Positions 1 through 9,034 of a stretch of 64,000 nucleotides of DNA are shown piece after piece. Made by a program: the position numbers and the translations under genes. Source of the stretch: an uncultured Oscillospiraceae bacterium (GTDB lineage: Bacteria; Bacillota; Clostridia; Oscillospirales; Acutalibacteraceae); the NCBI GenBank assembly GCA_900541905.1, contig UQLQ01000009.1, forward strand, positions 1 to 64,000, written 5' to 3'. The notes beneath the pieces were generated by a model. That model made no database searches. It was not told the DNA's origin and saw nothing but the letters and a program-made list of their open reading frames with translations. The number at the start of each line of letters is the position of its first letter. The stretch's first letter is position 1.

Positions 1-948
1 GCGAATCGCTTCGATAATGAGGAAAATCAAACGTCCGCCGTCCAGTGCAGGCAACGGCAGTAAGTTTACAACACCAAGGTTTACAGTGATAATCATCATA
101 ATATTTAAAATATTATTCAGTGCTGTCAAAAAGCTGGTTTCCAAACCTGCAGACGCTGCTTGTGAAATCGCTCCGGCTACACCGACAGGTCCGGAAAGCT
201 GGTTAAATCCAAACCGTCCCGTTACAATACCTGCTAAACTTGACCAAACCATACGTACAGTGGAAACCGTGTCTTTTCCCGCATTGGCAATGGTTGTGGC
301 AAAGTTTTTCTCAATGGGAAATACTTTAAAATCCAAAACAGGACTGATTTGTCCGTCTATTTCACGAGTATTTAATTTCACGTCATCAAATCTCACTTGT
401 TCTCCGTCTCTGAGAACCACTAAATCCACCGCATTCGGGTCGGCTGTGGCAAGTGCAAATTGTAAATCGGTGCCGCTGAAAATACGGTAACCATCAATAG
501 AATAAAACTGGTCTCCTACTTGTACGCCTGCGTCCTGCAACGCAGACCTGCTGTCTGCAAACATACTGATTCTATTAGATGCAAACGCAGGCTGCTGTGC
601 GGACAATACCAGTGCCAAAATGAATCCCAGTATAATATTCATAACAGCGCCGGCACAGACAACAATCATTCGTTTCCACACAGCTTTATTGCCAAATGCA
701 CGTTCGTCATCACTTTTTGTGTCTTCGCCTTCCATTGCACAGAATCCGCCAATGGGAAACAGGCGTATGGAATATTTTGTTTCTTTCTTCCCCCACTTTA
801 TAATGCGTGGTCCCATACCAATCGCAAACTCATTTACACGTATGCCGCACCATTTGGCCGTTAAAAAATGACCCAATTCATGGATAAACACAACAAATGT
901 AAATGCCAATATCGCTATGATAATGAGTAGGACAATAATAGAAATCAC
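1..948 (-). CDS. rseP: Site-2 protease RseP/RasP (M50 family), 3' end missing
   Basis: Membrane zinc metalloprotease that cuts substrates within the membrane, such as anti-sigma factors and signal peptide remnants. Reading the minus strand gives 316 codons that run off the left edge. The zinc motif HELGH is near residue 23 in the first membrane segment, a PDZ-like stretch (DAGVQVGDQFYSIDG) lies near residue 135, and the second metal motif LDGG is in the last 20 residues. Family proteins usually continue only a short way past LDGG, so little is missing. The start is uncertain: a GTG at 948 is in frame, but the AAGAAGG ribosome-binding sequence sits directly against it. It follows dxr immediately, as in many Firmicutes. 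Confidence 0.9.
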   Translation of the reverse strand, partial: MISIIVLLIIIAILAFTFVVFIHELGHFLTAKWCGIRVNEFAIGMGPRIIKWGKKETKYSIRLFPIGGFCAMEGEDTKSDDERAFGNKAVWKRMIVVCAGAVMNIILGFILALVLSAQQPAFASNRISMFADSRSALQDAGVQVGDQFYSIDGYRIFSGTDLQFALATADPNAVDLVVLRDGEQVRFDDVKLNTREIDGQISPVLDFKVFPIEKNFATTIANAGKDTVSTVRMVWSSLAGIVTGRFGFNQLSGPVGVAGAISQAASAGLETSFLTALNNILNIMMIITVNLGVVNLLPLPALDGGRLIFLIIEAIR

Positions 949-960
949 CTTCTTTATTTG

Positions 961-2109
961 TTAACCTATGGTGTCTAATACAAAACGGCGAGCCGATGCG
1001 TCAGCCTCCAGAACATCTTCAATACAAGTCACTTTTTCGGGATTTTGACGTTCCATCGCCTGTGTCACTAAGTCTCCAATGGTAAGAAAATCAATGCGAC
1101 CCTGCAAAAATAATTTTACAGCTTCTTCATTGGCACCATTGGTTGCAGCCGGAGTCAAGCCGCCGCGCATAAATGCATTTCTGCAAGCATTTAAACAACG
1201 AAATGTATCATAATCCGGTTTATAGAAAGACAACTGTCCGCATTCGGTCAAATCAAGCTGTTTACATGGAGAAGGATATCTTTGAGGGAACGTAATGGCG
1301 TACTGAATCGGAATCCTCATGTCAGGCACACCTAATTGTGCAAGCACAGAATTGTCCTGATACTCAATCAAAGAATGAATGATGCTTTCACGATGTACTA
1401 CAACATCCAGTTGCTCCATCGGCATTGAAAACAGCCATGCAGCTTCAATCAGCTCCAGCCCTTTGTTCATCATGGTTGCGGAATCTATGGTAACCTTTGC
1501 TCCCATACTCCAATTTGGGTGATTCAGCGCCTGTTTTGCGGTAACATAACGTAATTCCTCTTTTGTTTTACCAAAAAAAGGTCCTCCCGACGCCGTTAAG
1601 ATAATCCGTTTTAATTGCTTATGGTCGGTACAGCCATATAAACACTGAAATACGGCTGAATGTTCGCTGTCTACCGGAATTATGCGTACCCCTTTTTCTT
1701 TTGCCGCCTGCATTACCAAAGAGCCGCCGGCAACCAAAGTTTCCTTGTTTGCCAAAGCAACGTCTTTCTTTGCATCAATGGCTGCTAAGGTAGGACGCAG
1801 CCCCACCATGCCAACAACAGAGTTTAATACAAGGTCTGCTTCTTGCGCAGCAGCTGCCAAACACAATCCTTCCATGCCCGATACCACGGTAACAGGCATA
1901 TCGGCAACTGCAATTTTCAGCTGTTTTGCTGCTTCTAAATCAAAAACCGCAACAAGTTGCGGCTTGAACTCTCGTATTTGCTTTTCAAGCAACGAAATAT
2001 TTTGGTACGCTGCCAATGCAGTTACCGACAGACCTAAACCTCGTACGACATCTAATGTTTGACATCCGATAGAACCGGTGGAACCTAAAATAGAAAGTTT
2101 CTTTTCCAT
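961..2109 (-). CDS. dxr: 1-deoxy-D-xylulose-5-phosphate reductoisomerase
   Basis: Converts DXP to 2-C-methyl-D-erythritol 4-phosphate using NADPH, the committed step of the MEP isoprenoid pathway; cytoplasmic. The 382-residue length is normal. The NADPH-binding motif GSTGSIG is at residues 9-15, the metal-binding VDSEHSA is near residue 147, and the substrate loop NHPNWSMG with the following DSATMMNKGLE is near residue 197. It lies between cdsA and rseP in a conserved envelope operon, so isoprenoid supply is co-transcribed with uppS, which consumes it. Confidence 0.97.
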   Translation of the reverse strand: MEKKLSILGSTGSIGCQTLDVVRGLGLSVTALAAYQNISLLEKQIREFKPQLVAVFDLEAAKQLKIAVADMPVTVVSGMEGLCLAAAAQEADLVLNSVVGMVGLRPTLAAIDAKKDVALANKETLVAGGSLVMQAAKEKGVRIIPVDSEHSAVFQCLYGCTDHKQLKRIILTASGGPFFGKTKEELRYVTAKQALNHPNWSMGAKVTIDSATMMNKGLELIEAAWLFSMPMEQLDVVVHRESIIHSLIEYQDNSVLAQLGVPDMRIPIQYAITFPQRYPSPCKQLDLTECGQLSFYKPDYDTFRCLNACRNAFMRGGLTPAATNGANEEAVKLFLQGRIDFLTIGDLVTQAMERQNPEKVTCIEDVLEADASARRFVLDTIG

Positions 2110-2146
2110 TATTATTCACCAATCTGTCATTTTATTTCAAACAATT

Positions 2147-2971
2147 TTATAGAATCACTGGTAATAGTTGGATAAACAGATAAATAAACGGTCCGACAAT
2201 GACAACGCTGTCAAAACGATCCATCATACCACCGTGACCGGGAATCAAATTTCCAAAATCTTTTACAACATAACTGCGTTTGATAATAGAAAAACTCAAA
2301 TCTCCCACAATAGATAAAATTGCGGTTACACCACCAATAATAGCAAGAGATAAATAAGAGACAGAAAGCTGTGAGCCATAAAAAATAAGATTATATAAAT
2401 AGCCCATGAGCATAATCAGTCCAATATTTATGATAAATCCGCCCACTGCACCTTCTACTGTCTTTTTCGGGCTGATATTGGGACATAATTTATGCTTTCC
2501 TATAAAACTTCCCACAAAATATGCTCCCGCATCTGCAATCCATGCGGCAAACAACGCCATTACCACATACAGCATACAGTGCTGTGGATTTAAGTATCTC
2601 ATCAGAGACACTGTATTTAATGCGGTTGTAACCAACAGTGTCATGCCGTATACCACACAAATATCCTGAAATTTCACCTTTTTGTAATGATATATGGTAG
2701 AACCCAGCATGAAAATGGTATACAGGAAATATGTAACCATAGACCAATACATTTGATTGGGTATTAGCGGAATTGCAAGCGCAAACGTAACACTTGGCAA
2801 TAGAAACGTAAGGTATTTACGCAGTCCCACTGCCGAAACCAGTTCAAAAACGGCAGTTGCGGTAATCAGTGCCATAATGATATTCAAAGAATACGGAAAA
2901 ATAAACTGGAATCCTATCATAGCAGCTACAATACCTATGACCAAGCATCCGGAAAGTATCCTTTTTATCAT
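2147..2971 (-). CDS. cdsA: Phosphatidate cytidylyltransferase CdsA
   Basis: Integral membrane enzyme that makes CDP-diacylglycerol from phosphatidate and CTP, feeding phospholipid synthesis. The chosen ATG at 2971 (274 residues, starting MIKRILSG) has a GGAGG sequence seven bases upstream; a longer open frame reaches 3061 but would overlap uppS. About eight hydrophobic segments are visible. The C-terminal CDP-alcohol signature is intact: SFSIIKR, then VKDFGNLIPGHGGMMDRFD, with the metal-binding aspartates. The start lies directly after the uppS stop, so the two are probably translationally coupled. Confidence 0.96.
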   Translation of the reverse strand: MIKRILSGCLVIGIVAAMIGFQFIFPYSLNIIMALITATAVFELVSAVGLRKYLTFLLPSVTFALAIPLIPNQMYWSMVTYFLYTIFMLGSTIYHYKKVKFQDICVVYGMTLLVTTALNTVSLMRYLNPQHCMLYVVMALFAAWIADAGAYFVGSFIGKHKLCPNISPKKTVEGAVGGFIINIGLIMLMGYLYNLIFYGSQLSVSYLSLAIIGGVTAILSIVGDLSFSIIKRSYVVKDFGNLIPGHGGMMDRFDSVVIVGPFIYLFIQLLPVIL

Positions 2972-2972
2972 A

Positions 2973-3698
2973 TCAGACACCTCCAAATCTTCTATTGCGT
3001 TTTGCATATTCATCCAAACAATGTTCCAAATCTTCCGTGGTAAAATCAGGCCACAAAACATCCATAAAAATCAGTTCGGAATACGCTGACTGCCATAGCA
3101 AAAAATTGGATAGTCTGCATTCACCGCTGGGACGAATAATGAGGTCAGGATCCGGTTCTCCATACGTATACATATGGTCGGACAGCATCTGCTCTGTAAT
3201 TTCGGAGGGCTGCAGAGTACCGTTTTTCACTTGCTCCGCCAAATTCTGTGCAGCACGTGTAATTTCTGCTCTGCTGCCATAATTCATAGCAAGATTCAGC
3301 ACCATTCCCGTACGAGTTTTACCCGTCTCAATGGTTTCTGCTATCAGTTCCTGCAAGTCTGCCGAAAACATAGAAGTATCTCCCAAAAAACGAATTTTAA
3401 TATCGTCATTGAGCAAATCTTCCAAAGCATCTTTTAAATACTGTTTAAACAAACCCATCAAAGCGCCCACTTCTTCCTCGGGACGCTTCCAGTTTTCTGT
3501 TGAAAAAGCATATACCGTTAAGTATTTAATGCCAATTTTACTGCAATAGCGGGTAATGGCTTTAAACTTAGCAGCGCCTGCTCTATGCCCCATAGAGCGC
3601 GGCATAAAACGTTTTTTTGCCCAGCGGCCGTTTCCGTCCATAATAATGGCCAGATGCTCCGGCAAAATACGCTCCCCTTGGTTTGCAGAAGATTTCAT
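2973..3698 (-). CDS. uppS: Isoprenyl transferase (undecaprenyl diphosphate synthase)
   Basis: Cis-prenyltransferase that extends farnesyl diphosphate with isopentenyl diphosphate to the C55 lipid carrier for peptidoglycan and other envelope polymers. The 241 residues show the catalytic motif IMDGNGRWAKKR near residue 20, YLTVYAFSTENWKRP near residue 70, and the C-terminal PDLIIRPSGECRLSNFLLWQ with FMDVLWPDF. These are hallmarks of the UppS/IspU family. It lies between frr and cdsA, the usual order in Firmicutes. Confidence 0.97.
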   Translation of the reverse strand: MKSSANQGERILPEHLAIIMDGNGRWAKKRFMPRSMGHRAGAAKFKAITRYCSKIGIKYLTVYAFSTENWKRPEEEVGALMGLFKQYLKDALEDLLNDDIKIRFLGDTSMFSADLQELIAETIETGKTRTGMVLNLAMNYGSRAEITRAAQNLAEQVKNGTLQPSEITEQMLSDHMYTYGEPDPDLIIRPSGECRLSNFLLWQSAYSELIFMDVLWPDFTTEDLEHCLDEYAKRNRRFGGV

Positions 3699-3719
3699 AA
3701 TAATTACCGCCTACTATGA

Positions 3720-4274
3720 TTATAGTTCCAGAATTTCTTTTTCTTTTTTTGTGTGCATAGTATCTGCTTCTTTGCAGTATTTATCAGTTAAATCTTGTGC
3801 TTTTTTCTCGCCGTCTTTTAAATCATCCTCTGTAATGTCGCCGTCTTTTTTCATTGCTTTTAATTTTTCAATGGCATCACGACGAATGGAACGAATGGCA
3901 ACTTTGCCGTTTTCGCACATTTTTCCGATATCTTTTGCAATTTCGCGGCGTCTTTCTTCTGTTAACTGTGGGAAAGTAAGACGAATTACTTTGCCGTCGT
4001 TTTGTGGATTAATACCCAAATCCGCAACTTGAATTGCTTTTTCAATGCTTTCCAAAGAAGAAACATCCCATGGCTGAATGACCAAAACTCTTGCCTCGGA
4101 AACAGAAACTGCCGCAAGCTGATTAATTGCGGTAGGAGCGCCGTAATAATCTACCATTACCTTATCCAAAATGGCAGGGTTCGCACGACCTGCGCGCACT
4201 GCGGCAAATTCGTCTGATAAAACATGAATGGATTTTTGCATTTTTTCTTCTGCTTGTTTTAGAATATCTTTCAT
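3720..4274 (-). CDS. frr: Ribosome recycling factor
   Basis: Splits post-termination ribosomes together with EF-G. The 184 residues match the family length. The N-terminal region has the typical VRAGRANPAILDKV segment near residue 26 and YYGAPTAINQLAAV after it; the C-terminal half is the long charged coiled-coil arm (KKDGDITEDDLKDGE). An AGGAAGG ribosome-binding sequence precedes the ATG. It follows pyrH with about 60 bases between them, as in most bacteria. Confidence 0.97.
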   Translation of the reverse strand: MKDILKQAEEKMQKSIHVLSDEFAAVRAGRANPAILDKVMVDYYGAPTAINQLAAVSVSEARVLVIQPWDVSSLESIEKAIQVADLGINPQNDGKVIRLTFPQLTEERRREIAKDIGKMCENGKVAIRSIRRDAIEKLKAMKKDGDITEDDLKDGEKKAQDLTDKYCKEADTMHTKKEKEILEL

Positions 4275-4332
4275 AACCTAATACCTTCCTATTAAATGAC
4301 TTATTGATATAATATAGAGCATAATTTTAAAT

Positions 4333-5046
4333 TTATTCTACCAAAGTACCGACAGATTCACCGCAAATTGCTTTTACAATATTCTCCGGTTTGTCGATAT
4401 TGAACACCAACAATGCAATATCGTTATCTTTGCAAAGAGACGCCGCTGTACTATCCATTACTTTTAAATCTTGATTGAGTACATCCATAAAAGAAAGCTT
4501 ATCGTATTTCACAGCATTCGGATTGGCTTTCGGGTCACTGTCGTATACACCGTCCACCATGGTTGCTTTTAAAATAACGTCTGCGTCAATTTCAGCAGCA
4601 CGCAAAGCTGCAGCTGTATCGGTTGAAAAGAAAGGATTACCCGTTCCGCATCCGAATACAACCACTCTGCCTTTTTCCAAATGACGAACTGCCTTATTGC
4701 GAATATAAGGTTCTGCAACTTCCTGCATGGCAATTGCAGTTTGAACACGTACATTCAATCCCAATTGTTCCAATGCATCGGCAACGCCCAAGGCATTAAT
4801 CACCGTTGCCAACATGCCCATGTGGTCTGCTCTGGTTCTATCCATATTACCGCTGCTGCGACCTCTCCAAAAGTTACCGCCGCCTACAACAATGGCCACT
4901 TCAACACCCATATCCACACAAGTTTTTACCGGCTGGCAAAACTTTAAAACTGTATCAAAATCAATTCCATGAGATTGTTTTCCTGCCAAAGACTCGCCGC
5001 TTAATTTCAAAAGAACCCTTTTATACTTAGGCTGCAAAAGAAACAC
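4333..5046 (-). CDS. pyrH: UMP kinase
   Basis: Phosphorylates UMP to UDP for pyrimidine nucleotide synthesis; a hexameric amino-acid-kinase-fold enzyme. The sequence shows KLSGESLAG near the N-terminus, VVGGGNFWRGR near residue 55, and the C-terminal nucleotide region (MDSTAASLCKDNDIALLVFNI). The first in-frame start is a GTG at 5046, but only a TTG three codons later (5037) has a well-spaced GGGGTG ribosome-binding sequence, so that TTG may be the true start. No tsf is visible upstream, where a WYL regulator lies instead, so this window holds only the downstream half of the usual rpsB-tsf-pyrH-frr arrangement. Confidence 0.96.
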   Translation of the reverse strand: MFLLQPKYKRVLLKLSGESLAGKQSHGIDFDTVLKFCQPVKTCVDMGVEVAIVVGGGNFWRGRSSGNMDRTRADHMGMLATVINALGVADALEQLGLNVRVQTAIAMQEVAEPYIRNKAVRHLEKGRVVVFGCGTGNPFFSTDTAAALRAAEIDADVILKATMVDGVYDSDPKANPNAVKYDKLSFMDVLNQDLKVMDSTAASLCKDNDIALLVFNIDKPENIVKAICGESVGTLVE

Positions 5047-5080
5047 CCCGTCTTTCCAAATTTTTATTCTACCTGTCTAT

Positions 5081-5107
5081 TTTACAATAAGCGTAAGCTA
5101 TTGTAAA
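5081..5107 (-). other. Hairpin between WYL regulator and pyrH
   Basis: A nine-base inverted repeat (TTTACAATA / TATTGTAAA) lies in the 111-base gap between the WYL regulator and pyrH. No run of T follows it on the minus strand, so it is not a standard intrinsic terminator. It could be a weak terminator, an mRNA processing site or an operator for pyrH. I see no clear promoter with it. Confidence 0.35.
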
Positions 5108-5157
5108 GCAAATCTATGCTTTTCATACAGAAGATTATTTGGTCAAACGGGGGAACG

Positions 5158-6168
5158 CTATGATATTTCATACGCTTTTAATATTTCGGTTAATGTTTTG
5201 CGTACAGTTTCAGCCAAACTGCTGGGTTCCACTACAGTCACTTGATTTCCAAAACCAACAAGCCATCCGATAAACGGTGGACTGACAGCTACTTTCAGTC
5301 TTACATAAATGTGCTCTTCATCACATTTAGAAATAGAAATATGATTGCCGAATTTATCAAGCATCACACCGACTAAAGAATTTTTGAGCTTTAACGTTAT
5401 TTTTTCTTCTTTACCGCCATACATGCCAAAGACTTTTTGAGAATATACCGCCAAATCAAACTGTTGAAAACACTCTTTTCCTTGACGTGGTTGTTCCAAT
5501 AACGCAATGGAAGACATTTTATCTACACGGTAATGTTTGATTTGATTGGTTGCACTGTCAAAGGCGACCAAATAATATTTTTCATCGTCCCAAGACAGCG
5601 CCCAAGGGCTGACGCAATAAAATTCTCCATTTTTACGAAATTGCTTGCGTACTTTTTCAGGCTGCTGAAAATCCACCACCCATTCAAAGTACTGAAATGT
5701 AATTTGTTTATCTTGTGCAATGGCGTTATGAATATAATCTACATTGTAATAAATACATTCATTTACTGTTTTAATTCGATTGGTGATGTAAACCTGCCTT
5801 TTTAGTTGACGTGCTTCATATACACTGGTCAGCTGCCCTATTTTATGTATTAGCTCTGTTGATTTCTTATGGGTAATAAATTTGGAAGATTGTACAGCGT
5901 CTACCAGCAATTTTAATTCAGGAAGTTCAAAGGAACGGCTGGCAACATAATATGCACAGGTACGTGCATTATTCTTCTCGATATCAATGCCAAAAGAGCG
6001 TAAATTTTCAATATCATTATAAAGACTTTTCCGTTCGGCCTGAATATTATATTGGTCCAATTTTGTAACCAATTCTTTAATGGTAAGAGGATGCAATTCA
6101 TCGGTCTCCTCCATCAATATTTTCATAAGATATAATATCTTTGTTTTTTGATTTGCATTGCCGGACAT
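5158..6168 (-). CDS. HTH and WYL domain transcriptional regulator
   Basis: YafY-type regulator of 336 residues. The N-terminal 60 residues form a winged HTH of the DeoR-like HTH_11 type (LTIKELVTKLDQ, then RKSLYNDIENLRSFGIDIE). The middle and C-terminal parts are a WYL domain followed by a WCX-like extension: FYCVSPWALSWDDEKYYLVA carries the conserved W-x-L-like core, and HYRVDKM follows. WYL domains sense ligands, often nucleic acids or nucleotides, in diverse stress and defence settings. Nothing in the neighbourhood identifies the target. It stands alone between pyrH and a carbonic anhydrase and may regulate itself. Confidence 0.85.
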   Translation of the reverse strand: MSGNANQKTKILYLMKILMEETDELHPLTIKELVTKLDQYNIQAERKSLYNDIENLRSFGIDIEKNNARTCAYYVASRSFELPELKLLVDAVQSSKFITHKKSTELIHKIGQLTSVYEARQLKRQVYITNRIKTVNECIYYNVDYIHNAIAQDKQITFQYFEWVVDFQQPEKVRKQFRKNGEFYCVSPWALSWDDEKYYLVAFDSATNQIKHYRVDKMSSIALLEQPRQGKECFQQFDLAVYSQKVFGMYGGKEEKITLKLKNSLVGVMLDKFGNHISISKCDEEHIYVRLKVAVSPPFIGWLVGFGNQVTVVEPSSLAETVRKTLTEILKAYEIS

Positions 6169-6280
6169 AAAAATCTCTCCCCACCGAACTTTTATGTAAA
6201 TTTAATGTTAAGTATATTATACTCCAAGATATAAATTTTTCGCTCTTCGCTTAATATTTTCACATTTTTTTGTCTCAACT

Positions 6281-6314
6281 AAAAAAAGCAGCGTAACGCA
6301 TGCTACACTGCTTT
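6281..6314 (-). terminator. Intrinsic terminator of the carbonic anhydrase gene
   Basis: A ten-pair stem including two or more G-U pairs (arms 6288-6297 and 6302-6311) with a four-base loop, followed on the minus strand by seven T residues, lies just after the carbonic anhydrase stop codon. Confidence 0.85.
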
Positions 6315-6326
6315 CTATTTTTTCCA

Positions 6327-6869
6327 TTAAATTACAGGATTTAATTGTCCTGTAGTGGCATCAATGACATAACCAAACACTTGTACTTTATCCGGAATTA
6401 AAGGATGTTTGCGGATTAAGTTTACTGAATTTTCTACTGAATTTTCTACTTTATGAAAACCACACAGCCATTTGTCAAAATCCGGTCTGCAATATTTCAT
6501 CATTTCGATAGATTCTTCTGAAATACCGTTGTCACGCATTTTTTTCATAACCGCTTCACTGTCCAAACCTTGTACACCGCAGTCGGTATGTCCTATCACT
6601 AAAATGTGTTCTACACCTAAGGTATGAACCGCAATCAACAAGCTGCGCATAACGCTGCCAAACGGGTCAGCAATAATTCCTCCTGCGTTTTTGATGATTT
6701 TAGCATCACCGTTTTTCAATCCCAAAGCCGCAGGAAGCAGTTCGGTTAATCTAGTATCCATGCAAGACAAAATTGCAAGTTTTTTGTTTGGGTACTTGCT
6801 GGCGGCATATTTTTCATAGGCTTTGCTTTCCACAAACTCCTTGTTATACTGTAAAATTTCTTCCAACAT
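6327..6869 (-). CDS. Beta-class carbonic anhydrase
   Basis: Zinc enzyme interconverting CO2 and bicarbonate in the cytoplasm. The 180-residue reading from ATG 6869 is preceded by GAGGTC; a longer frame to 6917 starts within the promoter. The zinc ligands are visible in SCMDTR near residue 39 and HTDCGVQG near residue 95; the Asp-Arg pair of the first motif is the usual catalytic dyad. The sequence resembles the short beta-class type found in Clostridia. It is monocistronic, with its own promoter and terminator. Bicarbonate supply would suit the biotin-dependent decarboxylase encoded elsewhere in the window, but no link is shown. Confidence 0.93.
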   Translation of the reverse strand: MLEEILQYNKEFVESKAYEKYAASKYPNKKLAILSCMDTRLTELLPAALGLKNGDAKIIKNAGGIIADPFGSVMRSLLIAVHTLGVEHILVIGHTDCGVQGLDSEAVMKKMRDNGISEESIEMMKYCRPDFDKWLCGFHKVENSVENSVNLIRKHPLIPDKVQVFGYVIDATTGQLNPVI

Positions 6870-6907
6870 AACATTAAGACCTCTATTCTGTTCTAAAATC
6901 CATTTAT

Positions 6908-6936
6908 ATTGTAGCACGTTTTAAACAAACTTACAA
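6908..6936 (-). promoter_or_regulatory. Promoter of the carbonic anhydrase gene
   Basis: On the minus strand, TTGTAA and TACAAT are separated by 17 bases, about 40 bases upstream of the chosen ATG. This fits a housekeeping sigma factor. The stretch 6937-7161 between here and the methyltransferase stop shows no other gene or strong structure. Confidence 0.65.
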
Positions 6937-7161
6937 TCCTAAACATAATTTGTTCAAATTCTTGAAAAATATCATGTAGAAAGACCAAAAAAATTGTACA
7001 TAACTTTCTACTGTTTTATCATTTCTGTTACTTCTTGCGAATCTACGTTATATTGCAACCAACGGATACATACACAATTCAGCAAACAAAAAACGCACAA
7101 ACAATACCATTCATTTGAAAGAGGAGGAACATCTTTTTCATAGTATAACTGATATTTTCCG

Positions 7162-8280
7162 TTATTTAAAATACATGTATAATTGGCACTTAATCATACC
7201 ATTATATAATTTTCTTCTTTTATCCGCTTTTCTTCCATAACACTGCTCAAACATTTCATCGGGAGTAATAATGGAATAACTCCAGCCATGTTTTGGTTGA
7301 AATACCTGTCCCATAATTTGATATAATTCTTCTGCCTGTTTGATGTCCAGCAAACGCTCTCCATATGGCGGATTGCAAATGACAACCCCTGTCTCTGTTT
7401 CCCTCTTAAAGTCGCGTATATCTCTTTTTTCTGCTTGAATGCAGCCTATCACACCTGCTTTTTTTGCATTGGCAATGGTTAAAGAGACCGCAGCACCATC
7501 TATATCAAATCCTCTTCCTTGAAAACGGGCATCTCTACGTATTAAATCCTGTGCACGTTCCTTTTCTTTTTTCCAAACAGAAGCATCAATTTGGTCCCAA
7601 TTTTCCGCCGAAAAATTACGACGTAAGCCGGGTGCAATATTTAAGGCATATAAGGCTGATTCTATCAAAACTGTTCCGGAACCGCAAAACGGGTCTACCA
7701 TATTACCGTTGACACGCACACGAGATAAATTTGCCATAGCAGCAGCCAATGTTTCTTTAATTGGTGCATCTGTTGAATTTGCACGATAACCGCGTTTATG
7801 AAGTCCTGCGCCGGAAGTATCTATCATAATGCTGACTTGGTCTTTCATAATTAAAAATTGAATTTGATATAACGTATCGGTTTCGTTGAACCATGAAACA
7901 TGATATTTCTGTTTCAATCGCTCTACTACAGCTTTTTTTATGATTTTTTGGCAGTCAGGTATACTGGACAGTTGAGAACTGAGGGAACGTCCTTTTACGG
8001 GAAAAATATCATTTTGACCAATCCACGTTTCCCACGGTAAAGCTTTCACACCTTGAAACAGCTCTTCAAAAGAACGAGCCTGAAACGTTCCCAGTAAAAT
8101 CAGTACACGTTCGCTGTACCTTGAACATAAATTTGCTCTTACCAGCATGTTGATATCACCGTCAAAGACCACTCTTCCGTTTTGCGGCTCTACATTTTTC
8201 GCTTCCATTGCACGCAGCTCATCTGCTACCAAACCTTCTACCCCTAAAATACAAGGGCAAACCAATTTAAAATTCTCCAT
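7162..8280 (-). CDS. THUMP-domain class I RNA methyltransferase (RlmL/YpsC-like)
   Basis: SAM-dependent N2-guanosine-type RNA methyltransferase family (UPF0020). The N-terminal ~160 residues are a ferredoxin-like plus THUMP RNA-binding module, then comes the Rossmann methyltransferase domain with DPFCGSGTVLIESA near residue 197 (SAM site), and NPPYGERL near residue 302 (catalytic motif IV). The 372-residue length is typical of the single-domain Firmicute protein; the RlmK half of the E. coli fusion is absent. The substrate is probably 23S rRNA or tRNA, but the sequence cannot settle which. Confidence 0.9.
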   Translation of the reverse strand: MENFKLVCPCILGVEGLVADELRAMEAKNVEPQNGRVVFDGDINMLVRANLCSRYSERVLILLGTFQARSFEELFQGVKALPWETWIGQNDIFPVKGRSLSSQLSSIPDCQKIIKKAVVERLKQKYHVSWFNETDTLYQIQFLIMKDQVSIMIDTSGAGLHKRGYRANSTDAPIKETLAAAMANLSRVRVNGNMVDPFCGSGTVLIESALYALNIAPGLRRNFSAENWDQIDASVWKKEKERAQDLIRRDARFQGRGFDIDGAAVSLTIANAKKAGVIGCIQAEKRDIRDFKRETETGVVICNPPYGERLLDIKQAEELYQIMGQVFQPKHGWSYSIITPDEMFEQCYGRKADKRRKLYNGMIKCQLYMYFK

Positions 8281-8305
8281 ATACTGCTGTTCACTCCAAT
8301 TCTGG

Positions 8306-8340
8306 ATTTAAAAAGGGACCACGCTGTTACGCGGCCCCCT
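8306..8340 (-). terminator. Intrinsic terminator downstream of hpf
   Basis: A GC-rich nine-pair stem with G-U pairs (GGGGCCGCG / CGTGGTCCC on the minus strand) is followed by five T residues. It lies between the hpf stop and the methyltransferase start, so it ends the hpf transcript. Confidence 0.85.
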
Positions 8341-8360
8341 CTTACTCTTTTTATTATTAT

Positions 8361-8909
8361 TTATTCATCATCTTCATTCGGTTCCAATAAGCCGTACCCG
8401 CCGTTATGACGCTTATAAACCACAGCAATTTCTTCTGTTTCGGCGTCACGGAACATATAAAATTGGTGACCCAACATATCCATTTGCAAAATAGCTTCTT
8501 CTATATGCATTGGTTTTACCGGAACTTTTTTTGTTCTGGCTATTTTATATTCTACTGTCGGTTGTTCCGGAACTTCACCATTATAATAATCTTCTACGTA
8601 ATCACGCAATGCGCCCGAATGTAACTTTTTCTCAAGTTTTGTTTTATTTTTTCTAATTTGTCTGCCCAATGCACTAATCACTTGATCCAGTGCGTCATTC
8701 ATTTCAAAATCTGTTGCTTCCGCACGGAAAATCAATCCGCTTTGACGTATGGTAATTTCTACCGTTTGACGGTTATGTTCTACTGTGACCACAACATGTG
8801 CATCTGCATTTTCTTCGAAAATTCTGTCATAACGAGAAAGTTTCTTTTCTACTAATTCTTTAAAATTGTTCTTTAGATTTACTTTTCTGCCGGTAATTGT
8901 AATATGCAT
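8361..8909 (-). CDS. hpf: Ribosome hibernation promoting factor, long form
   Basis: Dimerises 70S ribosomes into inactive 100S particles during slow growth or stress. The ATG at 8909 (182 residues, MHITITGRKV) has AAGGGAG eight bases upstream. Residues 1-100 form the S30AE/YfiA domain that occupies the tRNA sites. After a linker, residues ~125-180 form the long-form C-terminal dimerisation domain (KPMHIEEAILQMDMLGHQFYMFRDAETEEIAVVYKR). It is monocistronic with a terminator downstream. A TATACT sequence near 8997 could be its -10 box, but the matching -35 is weak. Confidence 0.95.
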   Translation of the reverse strand: MHITITGRKVNLKNNFKELVEKKLSRYDRIFEENADAHVVVTVEHNRQTVEITIRQSGLIFRAEATDFEMNDALDQVISALGRQIRKNKTKLEKKLHSGALRDYVEDYYNGEVPEQPTVEYKIARTKKVPVKPMHIEEAILQMDMLGHQFYMFRDAETEEIAVVYKRHNGGYGLLEPNEDDE

Positions 8910-9009
8910 ACCAACATCTCCCTTAACAAAACATTCTCGCAGCAAAAATTATGGGGGCTTGAAATGAAGTCTTCATATTTCTTACTACGAAATTAGTATA
9001 ACACATTGT

Positions 9010-9031
9010 ATAAAAAAATGGAAGCCATTTC
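9010..9031 (-). terminator. Short intrinsic terminator after the fumarate hydratase subunit
   Basis: AAATGG / CCATTT with a three-base loop is followed on the minus strand by seven T residues, close to the stop codon at 9035. The stem is short, so the call is moderate. It argues that no beta subunit is co-transcribed downstream. Confidence 0.55.
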
Positions 9032-9034
9032 TTT

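Noticed and set aside
3556..4032. 158-residue frame on the plus strand
   Set aside because: Lies opposite uppS and frr, which are well supported.
8306..8340. GC-rich segment resembling a T-box antiterminator motif
   Set aside because: Only superficially like GGUGGNACCGCG; it is a simple hairpin ending hpf, and no tRNA-synthetase or amino-acid gene follows.
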